A DNA stretch of 61,366 nucleotides, from contig JAISGY010000062.1 in assembly GCA_031262835.1 (NCBI GenBank), positions 1-61,366 of the forward strand, written 5' to 3'. The stretch's first letter is position 1, and the number at the start of each line of letters is the position of its first letter. Made by a program: the position numbers and the translations under genes. The stretch comes from Ruminococcus sp. (lineage in GTDB: Bacteria; Bacillota; Clostridia; Oscillospirales; Ruminococcaceae). The notes under the pieces are model-generated. The model did not search any database, was not told where the DNA came from, and saw only the letters and a program-made list of their open reading frames with translations. Shown here piece by piece: positions 43,506 through 52,212 of the stretch.

Positions 43506-44020
43506 ACTACACAAGCTACATAATCCCCGTTTTAATTGCGCTCATGATTGCTGTCGGGTTTGTTAAAAAAGTTGACGTTTTTAACGAATTCATCGACGGC
43601 GCGGGGGAATCGCTGCGGGTCGGGATTGGAATTCTCCCCGCCTTAATCGCGCTTATGACGGCAATCGGAATGTTCAAGGCATCCGGTGCGCTTGAAGCAA
43701 TTACGGGGCTTGTTGCTCCGGCGGCGGAGTTTATCGGCTTTCCGCCCGAGGCACTCCCCCTCGCCTTAATCCGCCCGATTTCGGGGAGCGGCGCGCTCGC
43801 GACTTTCGAGACAATCCTCACCGACGTTTCGCCGGACAGCTTCGCGGGGCGGGTTGCTTCGGTTATGATGGGGGCTTCGGAGACGACTTTTTACACCGTT
43901 GCTGTCTACTATGGGGCGACAAAGGTTACAAAAACAAGGCACACGATTGCCGCGTGCCTTACTTCGGATATTACTGCTTTTATTTTCAGTGCGTTAACCG
44001 TTAACCTGTTTATGAGTTGA
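43502..44020 (+). CDS. spmB: Spore maturation protein B
   Basis: 172-residue membrane partner of SpmA. VDVFNEFIDGAGESLRVGIGILPALIALMTAIGMFKASGAL and LIRPISGSGALATF are the family signatures. The start overlaps the spmA stop by 4 bp (ATGA). Its 3' end overlaps the convergent carD gene by 11 bp. Confidence 0.95.
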   Translation: MNYTSYIIPVLIALMIAVGFVKKVDVFNEFIDGAGESLRVGIGILPALIALMTAIGMFKASGALEAITGLVAPAAEFIGFPPEALPLALIRPISGSGALATFETILTDVSPDSFAGRVASVMMGASETTFYTVAVYYGATKVTKTRHTIAACLTSDITAFIFSALTVNLFMS

Positions 44021-44573
44021 TGTCGGCAATTTCAACAGGGGCGGCGGTGTCGGTTTCGCAACTGTCGGCGGCGGCTGCACCCTCAAGACGCTCTGTAATA
44101 AAATTCTCTACCGATTCGTAGGGGATTTGGAGGACAAAAGCGAACTCTGAGTAGAGGATATTTTCTGCGGCTTTCATGCTCTTGTCGTCCGCGACAGGGA
44201 GCTTTTTGTTGTGCTCGCGCTGCTTTTCTCTAAAACCGTATAAAGCCCGCGTTAAACCTATCAGTCGGCGGAAATCACCGCTCTGTAAGACCTCTCGATA
44301 GTCGGATTTGCGCTGGTTATTATCATCGTCCCATTCGTCCGGAATGTCCGGCATGGAGTCGATAAGGTCTAAAATCTCCTCTTTTGTCATAACCCTCCGA
44401 ACCCTGTCGGACAGTTTATCTTCTTCGACATAATAGGTCGAACTTTTCGAGTCTATGGGAAGAAGAATACAGTAACATTCTTCTTTGCCGGAGAAGTTTT
44501 TCTTTTCGATTCTATCGAATTTGCATACGCCGTTTACACCGTAAACTACGTAATCGCCGACGCTGTATTCCAC
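44010..44573 (-). CDS. CarD-family transcription regulator
   Basis: 187-residue CarD/CdnL-like protein. The N-terminal RNA-polymerase-interacting Tudor-like domain reads YSVGDYVVYGVNGVCKFDRIEKK, and the rest is helical with RLIGLTRALYGFREKQREHNKKLP, typical of the CarD C-terminal domain. CarD stabilises open complexes at promoters, often rRNA. The start is GTG with GGAGG seven bases upstream. The C-terminal ~20 residues are an Asp/Ala-rich tail that overlaps spmB on the other strand. Confidence 0.9.
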   Translation of the reverse strand: MEYSVGDYVVYGVNGVCKFDRIEKKNFSGKEECYCILLPIDSKSSTYYVEEDKLSDRVRRVMTKEEILDLIDSMPDIPDEWDDDNNQRKSDYREVLQSGDFRRLIGLTRALYGFREKQREHNKKLPVADDKSMKAAENILYSEFAFVLQIPYESVENFITERLEGAAAADSCETDTAAPVEIADINS

Positions 44574-44674
44574 TGCTCTTCCTCCGTTTTTGTTTATATA
44601 GGTATTATTATAGAGGGTAAATATGGACTCCGTATAGTCAAAATGTGGACAAAAATTAAAAATCGGGGAAAGGG

Positions 44675-44703
44675 TTGCAAAAATTTTTATTTTGTGTTAC
44701 AAT
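44675..44703 (+). promoter_or_regulatory. Sigma-A promoter of the long ruvC operon
   Basis: -35 TTGCAA (44675-44680), 17-base spacer, -10 TACAAT (44698-44703) with TGT ahead. No further strong promoter or terminator is seen until efp, about 15.8 kb downstream. Confidence 0.82.
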
Positions 44704-44767
44704 GTACTTATATATGATTGATTATTGACAATATTTGGGCAAATTATTCATGCGGAGCAGTTTTAGA

Positions 44768-45271
44768 ATGAGGATTCTCGGTATCGACCCGGGCTATGCT
44801 ATCGTCGGATTCGGCGTAACCGACTTTGACGGCTATAAATTCACGCCGGTTTCGTTCGGCGCAATTACGACTGACGCGGGAACGCCCTTTAACCTTCGCC
44901 TCAAGGCAATTTTCGACGACATGAACCGCATAATAAAGCTCTATGAACCCGACTCCATGGCGGTTGAGAAGCTTTTTTTCAACACGAACCAAAAGACGGG
45001 GATTGACGTCGCGGAGGCAAGAGGGGTAATACTCCTTTCCGCCGTTAACCTTGACGTGCCGGTATTTGAATACACCCCGCTTCAGGTTAAACAATCGGTC
45101 GTCGGATACGGGCGCGCCGAAAAAAATCAGGTTATGCAGATGACAAAGTCTATCCTCGGTCTTCGCGAAATTCCGAAGCCCGACGACGCGGCGGATGCGC
45201 TCGCAATCGCAATCTGCCACGGGCATTCTGCCCCGAGGACAGAGGCGAGAGTACAGAATACAGATAAATGA
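44768..45271 (+). CDS. ruvC: Holliday junction resolvase RuvC
   Basis: Endonuclease resolving Holliday junctions with RuvAB. MRILGIDPGYAIVGFGV carries the first Asp, VEKLFFNTN the Glu, and PDDAADALAIAICHGH the C-terminal acidic pair. The ATG at 44768 gives the family start with GGAG ten bases ahead; two upstream in-frame codons add non-conserved residues. The last ~10 residues (EARVQNTDK) are encoded by a heptamer-type repeat and are not part of the RuvC fold. Length 167 aa. Confidence 0.95.
   Translation: MRILGIDPGYAIVGFGVTDFDGYKFTPVSFGAITTDAGTPFNLRLKAIFDDMNRIIKLYEPDSMAVEKLFFNTNQKTGIDVAEARGVILLSAVNLDVPVFEYTPLQVKQSVVGYGRAEKNQVMQMTKSILGLREIPKPDDAADALAIAICHGHSAPRTEARVQNTDK
45235..45265. repeat. 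Heptamer-type repeat, locus 2, inside the ruvC 3' end
   Basis: Complement of TCTGTAT TCTGTAC followed by TCTCGCC TCTGTCC. The first 28 bases of its complement are identical to 61215-61242, i.e. an inverted copy 16 kb away. Confidence 0.9.
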
Positions 45272-45285
45272 TTTTGGGTTAAATT

Positions 45286-45897
45286 ATGATATATTCACTT
45301 AACGGTAAGATTGTTAAAAAAACTATCGACAGCGTTGTTATCGAATGTGCGGGGGTCGGGTACGCCTGCCGTTGCAGTCTTAATACCCTTGCGGCTTGCG
45401 GGGCTTCGGGTGAAACACAAACCCTCCTTGCGCATATGCACGTTACCGAGAATGCGGTTGAGCTTTTCGGGTTTCGGGACGAGCAGGAAAAAAGCTGTTT
45501 TGAGCTTTTAATCTCCGTCTCCGGTATTGGACCGAAAGGCGCGCTTGCGGTGCTTTCCGCGCTGTCGCCCGAACAGTTCGCGCTGTCCGTTGCGGCGGAG
45601 GATATTGCCGCTTTCCGGGGGATAAAGGGTGTCGGCGCGAAAACCGCTTCAAGGATAATCTTGGAGCTTAAGGACAAGCTTAAAAAGCAAACCGGCATCG
45701 GTGATATGAGCGATATAATTCTACCGAACATGAACGCAAAAGCAGGAAACTCAACCGCCTCCGAAGCAGTCGCGGCACTCTGCGTCCTCGGCTTTTCGCA
45801 GACCGAAGCGATTCACGCCGTTTCGGGGCTATCCTCCGAACTCTCCGCACAGGAAATGATAAAAAGCGCGCTTAAGTCTCTATCATCAATAAAATGA
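45286..45897 (+). CDS. ruvA: Holliday junction branch migration protein RuvA
   Basis: 203-residue DNA-binding tetramer subunit. MIYSLNGKIVKKTIDSVVIECAGVGYACR is the N-terminal OB fold, followed by helix-hairpin-helix segments (SVSGIGPKGALAVLSALS, FRGIKGVGAKTASRIILELKDKL), a flexible linker, and the C-terminal RuvB-binding domain. 14 bp after ruvC. Only a weak ribosome binding site. Confidence 0.96.
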   Translation: MIYSLNGKIVKKTIDSVVIECAGVGYACRCSLNTLAACGASGETQTLLAHMHVTENAVELFGFRDEQEKSCFELLISVSGIGPKGALAVLSALSPEQFALSVAAEDIAAFRGIKGVGAKTASRIILELKDKLKKQTGIGDMSDIILPNMNAKAGNSTASEAVAALCVLGFSQTEAIHAVSGLSSELSAQEMIKSALKSLSSIK

Positions 45898-45920
45898 AAG
45901 GCATACAGAGAGGTACTTTG

Positions 45921-45969
45921 ATTCTGTATTCTGTATTCTGTACTCTGTACTCTGTATTCTGTATTCTGT
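45921..45969. repeat. Heptamer tandem repeat (TCTGTAY), locus 3
   Basis: Six to seven clean units (TCTGTAT x2, TCTGTAC x2, TCTGTAT x2) between ruvA and the next start codon, which they abut; no ribosome binding site is left in the gap. Confidence 0.93.
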
Positions 45970-45970
45970 T

Positions 45971-47122
45971 ATGCTCTGTTCCCCGAATTACGGCAACAGC
46001 ATAATCAATATAATCTCCTCGATACGGAGGTTTTATCGCTTTGCCTATCTTTATCCGACGATTGAAAAGCTTGACGCCGCCCTCGATAAAAATTACTCGA
46101 ACGTGGTTTTAGTCTTCATCGACGGAATGGGTTCGGACATCTTGCGGAAAAATGTTAAAAACGGCGACTTCCTAAAGACGCACAAAGTCTCCGACATAAC
46201 CTCCGTATTTCCGTCGGGCGGCGTTCCCGCGCTATGTTCGATACTCTCGGGGGTTGCGCCGAATGAGCACGGCAACCTCGGGCGGCTTCTTTTTTTCAAG
46301 GAATTCGGCGTAACCTACGATATGTACACGAAAAAGATGTGGAAGACCGACATTCCCGTCAACATCGGTGCAGAAAAAACCCTCGCTTTTGAAGATATCT
46401 TCGCGGATTTCAGTCTTTCGGGGAAAAACCGCCCGACCCGCCGCACAGACACATTCGTCCTTTCAGACGACATTCTCCACACCTCGACAACGCAGATTTT
46501 ATGCAAGACTTTCGATGACATCTGCCGCAAGCTCTCCGATATTTCAAGGTCAGCCGCCGACACCTTCTCGCTCGTTTACTGGACAGGGACGGCGAATACA
46601 ATCCGTTCCGGCGGAACAGCCTCGGAGGAGCTTTACAGGGAACTTTCCGGGGTTAGTTATAACCTTCAAAACCTCTGTAAATCGCTCAAAGACACCCTCG
46701 TTATAATAACCTCAACCGGCGGTTTTATCGACTCCGAAACAGTTGACCTTATGGATTACCCCGCGATTTGCGACTGTTTTTACATGAACCCAATATTGGA
46801 ATCTCGCGCCGCAAGTTTTTTCATTAAGCCCGACAGACTCGAAAACTTTACCTACAATTTCTCCGAAGCTTTCGGGAAAGACTTTCTGCTATATCCGAAG
46901 TCGGAGGCTGTAAGGCTTTTCGGCGCGTACCGCCCGCATTTTAAGACGGACGATTTCATAGGCGATTTTATTGCCGCCGCAACGGGCAGAATTTCACTCC
47001 GATACGGTTCAAAACACCGCCCTGCAAAGGCTTTCACCGGCGGAATCACCGAAGAAGAGATGCTAATCCCTCTAATAATCTGTTCCACCGAAAAAGCCGT
47101 GGAATATGAGGCTTTAATTTAA
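45971..47122 (+). CDS. Degenerate alkaline-phosphatase/NPP-superfamily protein
   Basis: 383-residue protein with the type I phosphodiesterase/alkaline phosphatase fold: VVLVFIDGMGSDIL (metal Asp51 kept), SVFPSGGVPALCSILSGVAPNEHG, and TGGITEEEMLIPLII at the C terminus. The other active-site positions are changed. The nucleophile Thr is Gly84. The D-x3-H pair is Thr207/Ile211. The ADHG motif reads STGG (249-250), and the last His is Thr356. It therefore looks catalytically dead by this mechanism. No signal peptide, so cytoplasmic. It lies between ruvA and ruvB inside the operon. The start (ATG, no Shine-Dalgarno) directly follows a heptamer repeat and could be wrong by a few residues. Confidence 0.82.
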   Translation: MLCSPNYGNSIINIISSIRRFYRFAYLYPTIEKLDAALDKNYSNVVLVFIDGMGSDILRKNVKNGDFLKTHKVSDITSVFPSGGVPALCSILSGVAPNEHGNLGRLLFFKEFGVTYDMYTKKMWKTDIPVNIGAEKTLAFEDIFADFSLSGKNRPTRRTDTFVLSDDILHTSTTQILCKTFDDICRKLSDISRSAADTFSLVYWTGTANTIRSGGTASEELYRELSGVSYNLQNLCKSLKDTLVIITSTGGFIDSETVDLMDYPAICDCFYMNPILESRAASFFIKPDRLENFTYNFSEAFGKDFLLYPKSEAVRLFGAYRPHFKTDDFIGDFIAAATGRISLRYGSKHRPAKAFTGGITEEEMLIPLIICSTEKAVEYEALI

Positions 47123-47164
47123 GAAAATTAATATTTACGCACATTTTTTCAAGGATTTAATAAA

Positions 47165-48235
47165 ATGTTAGAAACATCCTCCTTTGAATTCGACGCCGGC
47201 AGTCTGGATAGGCTCGTTAACCCGAAAGAGACGGAACTCGACACCACTGACGATATTGACCTAACCCTCCGCCCGAAAACCCTTTCGGAATACATCGGGC
47301 AAGACAAGGTTAAGGAAAATATGTCCGTCTTTATTGAGGCGGCGAAGAAGCGGGATGAACCCCTCGACCATGTGCTGCTGTACGGTCCGCCCGGGCTCGG
47401 AAAGACCACGCTTTCCTGCATTATCGCGCACGAGATGGGAGTCAATATCCGCATAACCTCCGGTCCGGCAATTGAAAAAGCCGGGGACCTCGCCGCGCTG
47501 CTGACGAATTTGAACCAAAACGACGTGCTTTTTATCGACGAGATTCACCGCCTAAACCGTCAGGTTGAGGAAATAATGTACCCCGCGCTTGAAGACTACG
47601 CCCTCGATATTATCGTCGGGAAGGGTCCTGCGGCGCGCTCAATTCGGCTCGACCTCCCGAAGTTTACGCTAATCGGCGCGACAACGCGTGCCGGGCAGCT
47701 TTCCGCGCCCCTTCGCGACCGCTTCGGCGTTATCATGCGGCTCGAACTCTACAGCTTTGAACAGCTAACCGATATTGTTCTTCGTTCAAGCGTAATTTTG
47801 AGGATTCCCTGCGACAAGAAGGGTGCCTTTGAAATTGCGAAACGTTCAAGGGGAACGCCGCGTATTGCAAACCGTTTGCTCAAGCGTGTTAGGGACTTTG
47901 CGGAGGTTTTGGGAAGCGGAAAGGTATCGGAAGATATTGCGAAAATTGCCCTTGACAGGCTTGAAATTGACTCGCTCGGACTCGATGGAATGGACAAGAG
48001 ATTTTTGGAGATGATTATTAAGGGGTACGGCGGCGGACCCGTCGGGCTTGAGACGCTCGCGTCCGCTATCGGCGAGGAGTCGATAACCCTTGAGGACGTC
48101 TGCGAACCGTATCTAATGCAGCTTGGGTTCATCTCGCGAACCCCGCGCGGCAGGTGCGTAACCGCCCTCGCCTACAACCACTTGGGAATTACCGCGCCGG
48201 CAAATGTTAATCCGGCACAGATAAGCTTATTATAA
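47165..48235 (+). CDS. ruvB: Holliday junction branch migration helicase RuvB
   Basis: 356-residue AAA+ motor. [19 protein letters not shown], Walker [10 protein letters not shown] (near residue 76), Walker [12 protein letters not shown], sensor [17 protein letters not shown], arginine-finger region, and the winged-helix C terminus with [14 protein letters not shown] precedes the start. Separated from ruvA by the degenerate phosphatase-like gene. Confidence 0.98.
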   Translation: MLETSSFEFDAGSLDRLVNPKETELDTTDDIDLTLRPKTLSEYIGQDKVKENMSVFIEAAKKRDEPLDHVLLYGPPGLGKTTLSCIIAHEMGVNIRITSGPAIEKAGDLAALLTNLNQNDVLFIDEIHRLNRQVEEIMYPALEDYALDIIVGKGPAARSIRLDLPKFTLIGATTRAGQLSAPLRDRFGVIMRLELYSFEQLTDIVLRSSVILRIPCDKKGAFEIAKRSRGTPRIANRLLKRVRDFAEVLGSGKVSEDIAKIALDRLEIDSLGLDGMDKRFLEMIIKGYGGGPVGLETLASAIGEESITLEDVCEPYLMQLGFISRTPRGRCVTALAYNHLGITAPANVNPAQISLL

Positions 48236-48253
48236 CTTTTTAGGAGCATAACT

Positions 48254-49630
48254 ATGGGGAAACTTTTCGGCACAGATGGTGCAAGAGGCGTGGCTGTCAC
48301 GGAGCTTACCTGTGAGATTGCCATGCAGATAGGACGTGCGGCGGCGATGGTGCTTGCGAAGGAATCGGGGCACACGGAGCTTAACTTTCTTATCGGGAAG
48401 GACACGCGTGTTTCCTGCGACATACTCGAAGCCGCGCTTGCGGCGGGGATTGCTTCGGTCGGGGGGAACTGTATCCTTGCGGGGATTATCCCTACTCCGG
48501 CGGTGTCGTTCCTTACGAATTCGCGCGGATACACGGCGGGGATAATGATTTCCGCTTCGCACAACAGCTTTGAATATAACGGCATAAAGCTCTTTGCCTC
48601 GACAGGTTTCAAGCTCCCGGACGAGACGGAGGAAGAGATTGAAGACCTTATAAACAACAGCCCCGAGCGGATTAATGCTTCTCTTAAATCCGCCGAAAAG
48701 GTCGGAAAAATCGTGCATGACAGGACTGCAGCGGCGGAATATGTTAAGCATATTATTGACTGCGTTTCCGGGTTAAAACTCTCGAACACCCGCATTGCAA
48801 TTGACTGCGCGAACGGCGCGTCTTATATCACCGCGGAGAAAATTTTCGCGGCATTTGACGCAAAAGTTTTCCTCATAAACGCTGCGCCGAACGGGGTTAA
48901 CATCAATAAAAAATGCGGTTCAACCGACATGAACACGCTGATTAGCTTTGTTAAGGATAAAAAATGCGACATCGGGCTTGCTTTCGACGGAGACGCGGAC
49001 AGGTGTTTAGCAGTTGACGAAACGGGCGCAATTATCGACGGTGACAGGCTTATTGCGATTTTTGCACGAGACATGAAGGAGAAGGAAACGCTTGCAAAAT
49101 CGACCGCCGTTGTTACGGTTATGACGAATCTGGGGTTCCTCGAATATGCCGAAAAAAACGGCGTAAATGTTTTGTCAACTAAAGTCGGCGACCGCTACAT
49201 ACTCGAGCAGATGATCGACAAGGGTTACAACCTCGGCGGCGAACAATCCGGGCATATAATCTTCCGTGACCACGCGACAACCGGCGACGGCGAACTTACC
49301 GCAGTTAAACTCCTCGAAGTCATGAAGGGGACGGGGAAACCGCTGTCGGAGCTTGCTTCGGTTATGACCGTTTACCCCCAAGTTATGCTCAATGTAACCA
49401 TTCCGCAGGAATTCAAGGAAAGATGGAAGAACGAAGAGGAAATCTCCGCACTCATTGACGCCGCGAAGAACGAACTCGGCGAGACCGGGCGGATACTCGT
49501 GCGTGAGAGCGGGACAGAGCCGTTAATCCGCGTCATGGCGGAAGGAAAAGATTTTAAGCAAATTAACCGCCTCGCGGGGGAAATCGCCGTGAAAATCGGG
49601 GAAAGAATTAAAAGTGATAGAAAAAGCTGA
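48254..49630 (+). CDS. glmM: Phosphoglucosamine mutase
   Basis: Interconverts glucosamine-6- and -1-phosphate for UDP-GlcNAc and wall synthesis. MGKLFGTDGARGVA is the GlmM start; the phosphoserine loop is MISASHNSFEYNGIKLF (near residue 98), the metal loop DGDADRCLAVDE (near 240), and the phosphate loop RESGTEPLIRVM at the C terminus. 458 aa. AGGAG precedes the ATG. Its 3' end overlaps the next gene by 17 bp. Confidence 0.96.
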   Translation: MGKLFGTDGARGVAVTELTCEIAMQIGRAAAMVLAKESGHTELNFLIGKDTRVSCDILEAALAAGIASVGGNCILAGIIPTPAVSFLTNSRGYTAGIMISASHNSFEYNGIKLFASTGFKLPDETEEEIEDLINNSPERINASLKSAEKVGKIVHDRTAAAEYVKHIIDCVSGLKLSNTRIAIDCANGASYITAEKIFAAFDAKVFLINAAPNGVNINKKCGSTDMNTLISFVKDKKCDIGLAFDGDADRCLAVDETGAIIDGDRLIAIFARDMKEKETLAKSTAVVTVMTNLGFLEYAEKNGVNVLSTKVGDRYILEQMIDKGYNLGGEQSGHIIFRDHATTGDGELTAVKLLEVMKGTGKPLSELASVMTVYPQVMLNVTIPQEFKERWKNEEEISALIDAAKNELGETGRILVRESGTEPLIRVMAEGKDFKQINRLAGEIAVKIGERIKSDRKS

Positions 49631-50495
49631 GAACTGGCGGGACTACGAACTTATAGATTGCAGTACAGGCGAAAAACTTGAACGGTTCGGAAAGTACAAA
49701 TTTATCCGCCCCGACCCGCAGATTATCTGGAAGACCGAAAGGGTTTCGGATTGGGACTTCGACGCGCGATATATCCGCTCCGAAAAGGGCGGCGGGCGTT
49801 GGGATTTTAAGAGTCCCGCCGCGAAGGAAAGACAAACTATACGTTACAATTCGCCCTGCGGTGAACTTCGTTTTATCGTCAAGCCCACCGACTTCAAGCA
49901 CATGGGGATTTTCCCCGAACAGGCTGTGAATTGGGACAGGGTGCAGAAGCTTATTAGCGAACGATTCGCCGGGCGAAACGGAGAAGCAAATATACTCAAC
50001 CTTTTTGCTTACACAGGCGGTGCGACGATTGCCGCCGCGAAAGCCGGTGCGAGGGTCTGTCACGTTGACGCGGCGAAAGGTATGGTTTCTTGGGCGCGGG
50101 AAAATGCCGCCGAAAGCGGTCTTAGCGGCGCGCCGATACGCTACATTACCGACGATTGCACAAAATTTGTGGGGCGCGAAATCCGCCGCGGCGTTCGTTA
50201 CGACGGGATAATTATGGACCCTCCCTCCTACGGTCGAGGACCGGGCGGCGAACTCTGGAAGCTTGAAGATAACCTCTTCGATATGGTCGAACTTACGGCG
50301 AAACTCCTTTCGGACAAGCCTCTCTTTTTCATGTTGAACAGCTACACAACCGGGCTTTCGGCGGAGGTTATGGAATACCTTCTGCGAACCGTTCTCCCGA
50401 AAATGAACGTTACTTCTTACACCTTGGGATTGCCTGTTAAAGACTCCTTAAACGCTCTCCCCTGCGGCTCTACAGCTATTGCAATAGAAAGTTAA
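49614..50495 (+). CDS. RlmI-like SAM-dependent RNA methyltransferase
   Basis: 293-residue class I methyltransferase. The SAM site is NILNLFAYTGGATIAAAKAGA (split near residues 127-147) followed by VDAAKGMVSWARENAAESGL, and the catalytic motif is IIMDPPSYGRGPGGE (near 200). These match the RlmI/RlmK-like rRNA methyltransferase group, though without an N-terminal PUA domain. The target is inferred to be rRNA. GTG start inside the glmM 3' end. Confidence 0.88.
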   Translation: MIEKAENWRDYELIDCSTGEKLERFGKYKFIRPDPQIIWKTERVSDWDFDARYIRSEKGGGRWDFKSPAAKERQTIRYNSPCGELRFIVKPTDFKHMGIFPEQAVNWDRVQKLISERFAGRNGEANILNLFAYTGGATIAAAKAGARVCHVDAAKGMVSWARENAAESGLSGAPIRYITDDCTKFVGREIRRGVRYDGIIMDPPSYGRGPGGELWKLEDNLFDMVELTAKLLSDKPLFFMLNSYTTGLSAEVMEYLLRTVLPKMNVTSYTLGLPVKDSLNALPCGSTAIAIES

Positions 50496-50500
50496 ATCAA

Positions 50501-51346
50501 ATGGAAAACATTATTGAAATAAAGGACGTCAGTTTTCGTTACCAAAACGGTGAAGAAGATTCTGCGAACGTTTTGGAGCATATTAACCTTAATATTAAAA
50601 AGGGCGAATTCGCCGCTGTCTTGGGGCATAACGGCTCGGGGAAATCGACCCTTGCGAAGCTCTGCAACGCGATTTTAACGCCCTCCTCCGGCGTGGTTTT
50701 GTCCTACGGTTTCGACACGTCTGATGAAAACAACCTTTTCGATATAAGAAAGAAAATCGGAATGGTTTTTCAAAACCCCGACAACCAGCTTGTCGCGACT
50801 GTTGTTGAAGAAGACGTTGCTTTCGGGCTTGAAAATATCGGCGTTCCTACGGAGGAAATGCGGGTAAGGGTTGACGAGGCGTTAAAAGCCGTCGATATGT
50901 ACGACTATCGCGAACACGCTCCACACAAGCTTTCCGGCGGTCAAAAACAGCGCGTCGCCATTGCCGGAATTATCGCAATGAAACCCGAATGCATAGTCCT
51001 TGACGAGCCCACGGCGATGCTTGACCCACGCGGGCGGACGGAGGTCATGAACACAATCCGAATGTTAAACCGCGACTACGGGATAACGATTGTCCTCATA
51101 ACCCACTACATGGAAGAGGCGGCGGAGGCGGACAGGATTATCGTAATTGACGGCGGCAGGGTTTTACTCGACGGAAAGCCGGAGAGCGTTTTTTCAAAGG
51201 TCGCGCTCCTAAAATCCGTGGGGCTTGATGTACCGCAGGTTACCGATTTGATGTACCGCCTCAAGGAGCTTGGCTTGCCCGCGCACACCCACATTATCAC
51301 CGAAGAAGCGGCGTTTGACCTGCTTTATAAGCTTTTAAAAAAATAG
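50501..51346 (+). CDS. ecfA1: Energy-coupling factor transporter ATPase EcfA1
   Basis: ABC ATPase of ECF vitamin transporters. Walker A GHNGSGKST (near residue 40), Q-loop FQNPDNQLV, signature LSGGQKQRVAIAG, Walker B CIVLDEPTAMLDP. 281 aa. With EcfA2 and EcfT it forms the shared energizing module that captures many S components. Opens the conserved ecfA1-ecfA2-ecfT-truA block. Confidence 0.96.
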   Translation: MENIIEIKDVSFRYQNGEEDSANVLEHINLNIKKGEFAAVLGHNGSGKSTLAKLCNAILTPSSGVVLSYGFDTSDENNLFDIRKKIGMVFQNPDNQLVATVVEEDVAFGLENIGVPTEEMRVRVDEALKAVDMYDYREHAPHKLSGGQKQRVAIAGIIAMKPECIVLDEPTAMLDPRGRTEVMNTIRMLNRDYGITIVLITHYMEEAAEADRIIVIDGGRVLLDGKPESVFSKVALLKSVGLDVPQVTDLMYRLKELGLPAHTHIITEEAAFDLLYKLLKK

Positions 51347-51353
51347 GATTTTT

Positions 51354-52208
51354 ATGCCGATTGTAAAAACAGAAAACTTAACCTACACATACGGTCTCGG
51401 GACGCCTTTTGAAAAAACGGCGGTGAAGGACGTTAATATCGCGGTCGACGAAGGGGAACTCTGCGGGATTATCGGGCATACCGGCTCGGGGAAATCTACG
51501 CTTATTCAACACCTCAACGGGCTTATTAAGCCGACGTCCGGCAGCGTTTTTATCGACGGGCAAAACATCTGGGAGAAGGGTGTTAAAATCCGCGATATCC
51601 GCTTTAAGGTCGGGCTTGTCTTCCAATACCCCGAATACCAAATCTTCGAGGACACGGTTTTTAAGGACATTGCCTTCGGACCGAAGAACATGGGACTGTC
51701 CGAAGACGAGGTTTCAAGGCGGGTTAAGGATTCCGCAGAGATTGTCGGGCTAAAGCCGGAAACGCTTCATAAGTCGCCGTTTGAACTCTCGGGCGGGCAA
51801 AAACGTCGGGTTGCTATCGCCGGGGTTATGGCGATGGAACCGAAGGTCTTAATCCTTGACGAACCCGTCGCGGGGCTTGACCCGAAGGGGCGCGAAAAAA
51901 TCCTTGCGCAGATAAAGCGTTATCGCGACGAAAAAAACGCAACCGTCCTCCTAATCTCCCACAGCATGGAAGACGTCGCAAGGTTTACAACGAAGATTTT
52001 AGTCATGGAAAACGGCGGCGTTTTCTGTTACGACACACCCCCGAAGGTCTTCGGACGTGCGGCGGAGCTTGCGGCGATGGGGCTTGCCGTACCGCAGATT
52101 ACAAGGGTCATAAACCGCTTAAAATCCGCCGGAATTGATATAGAGGGCGACATTTACACCACCGATTACGCCGTAAAAAAGATTAGTGAATACTTAGCAC
52201 GAAAGTAA
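51354..52208 (+). CDS. ecfA2: Energy-coupling factor transporter ATPase EcfA2
   Basis: Second ABC ATPase of the module. Walker A GHTGSGKSTL, Q-loop FQYPEYQIFEDTV, signature LSGGQKRRVAIAG, Walker B LILDEPVAGLDP. 284 aa. The FQYPEYQ sequence is typical of EcfA2. 7 bp after ecfA1. Confidence 0.96.
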   Translation: MPIVKTENLTYTYGLGTPFEKTAVKDVNIAVDEGELCGIIGHTGSGKSTLIQHLNGLIKPTSGSVFIDGQNIWEKGVKIRDIRFKVGLVFQYPEYQIFEDTVFKDIAFGPKNMGLSEDEVSRRVKDSAEIVGLKPETLHKSPFELSGGQKRRVAIAGVMAMEPKVLILDEPVAGLDPKGREKILAQIKRYRDEKNATVLLISHSMEDVARFTTKILVMENGGVFCYDTPPKVFGRAAELAAMGLAVPQITRVINRLKSAGIDIEGDIYTTDYAVKKISEYLARK

Positions 52209-52212
52209 AATA

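Noticed and set aside
44574-44767. CtsR or LexA operator upstream of ruvC
   Set aside because: No convincing direct-repeat CtsR box or Gram-positive LexA box was found; only the promoter is listed.
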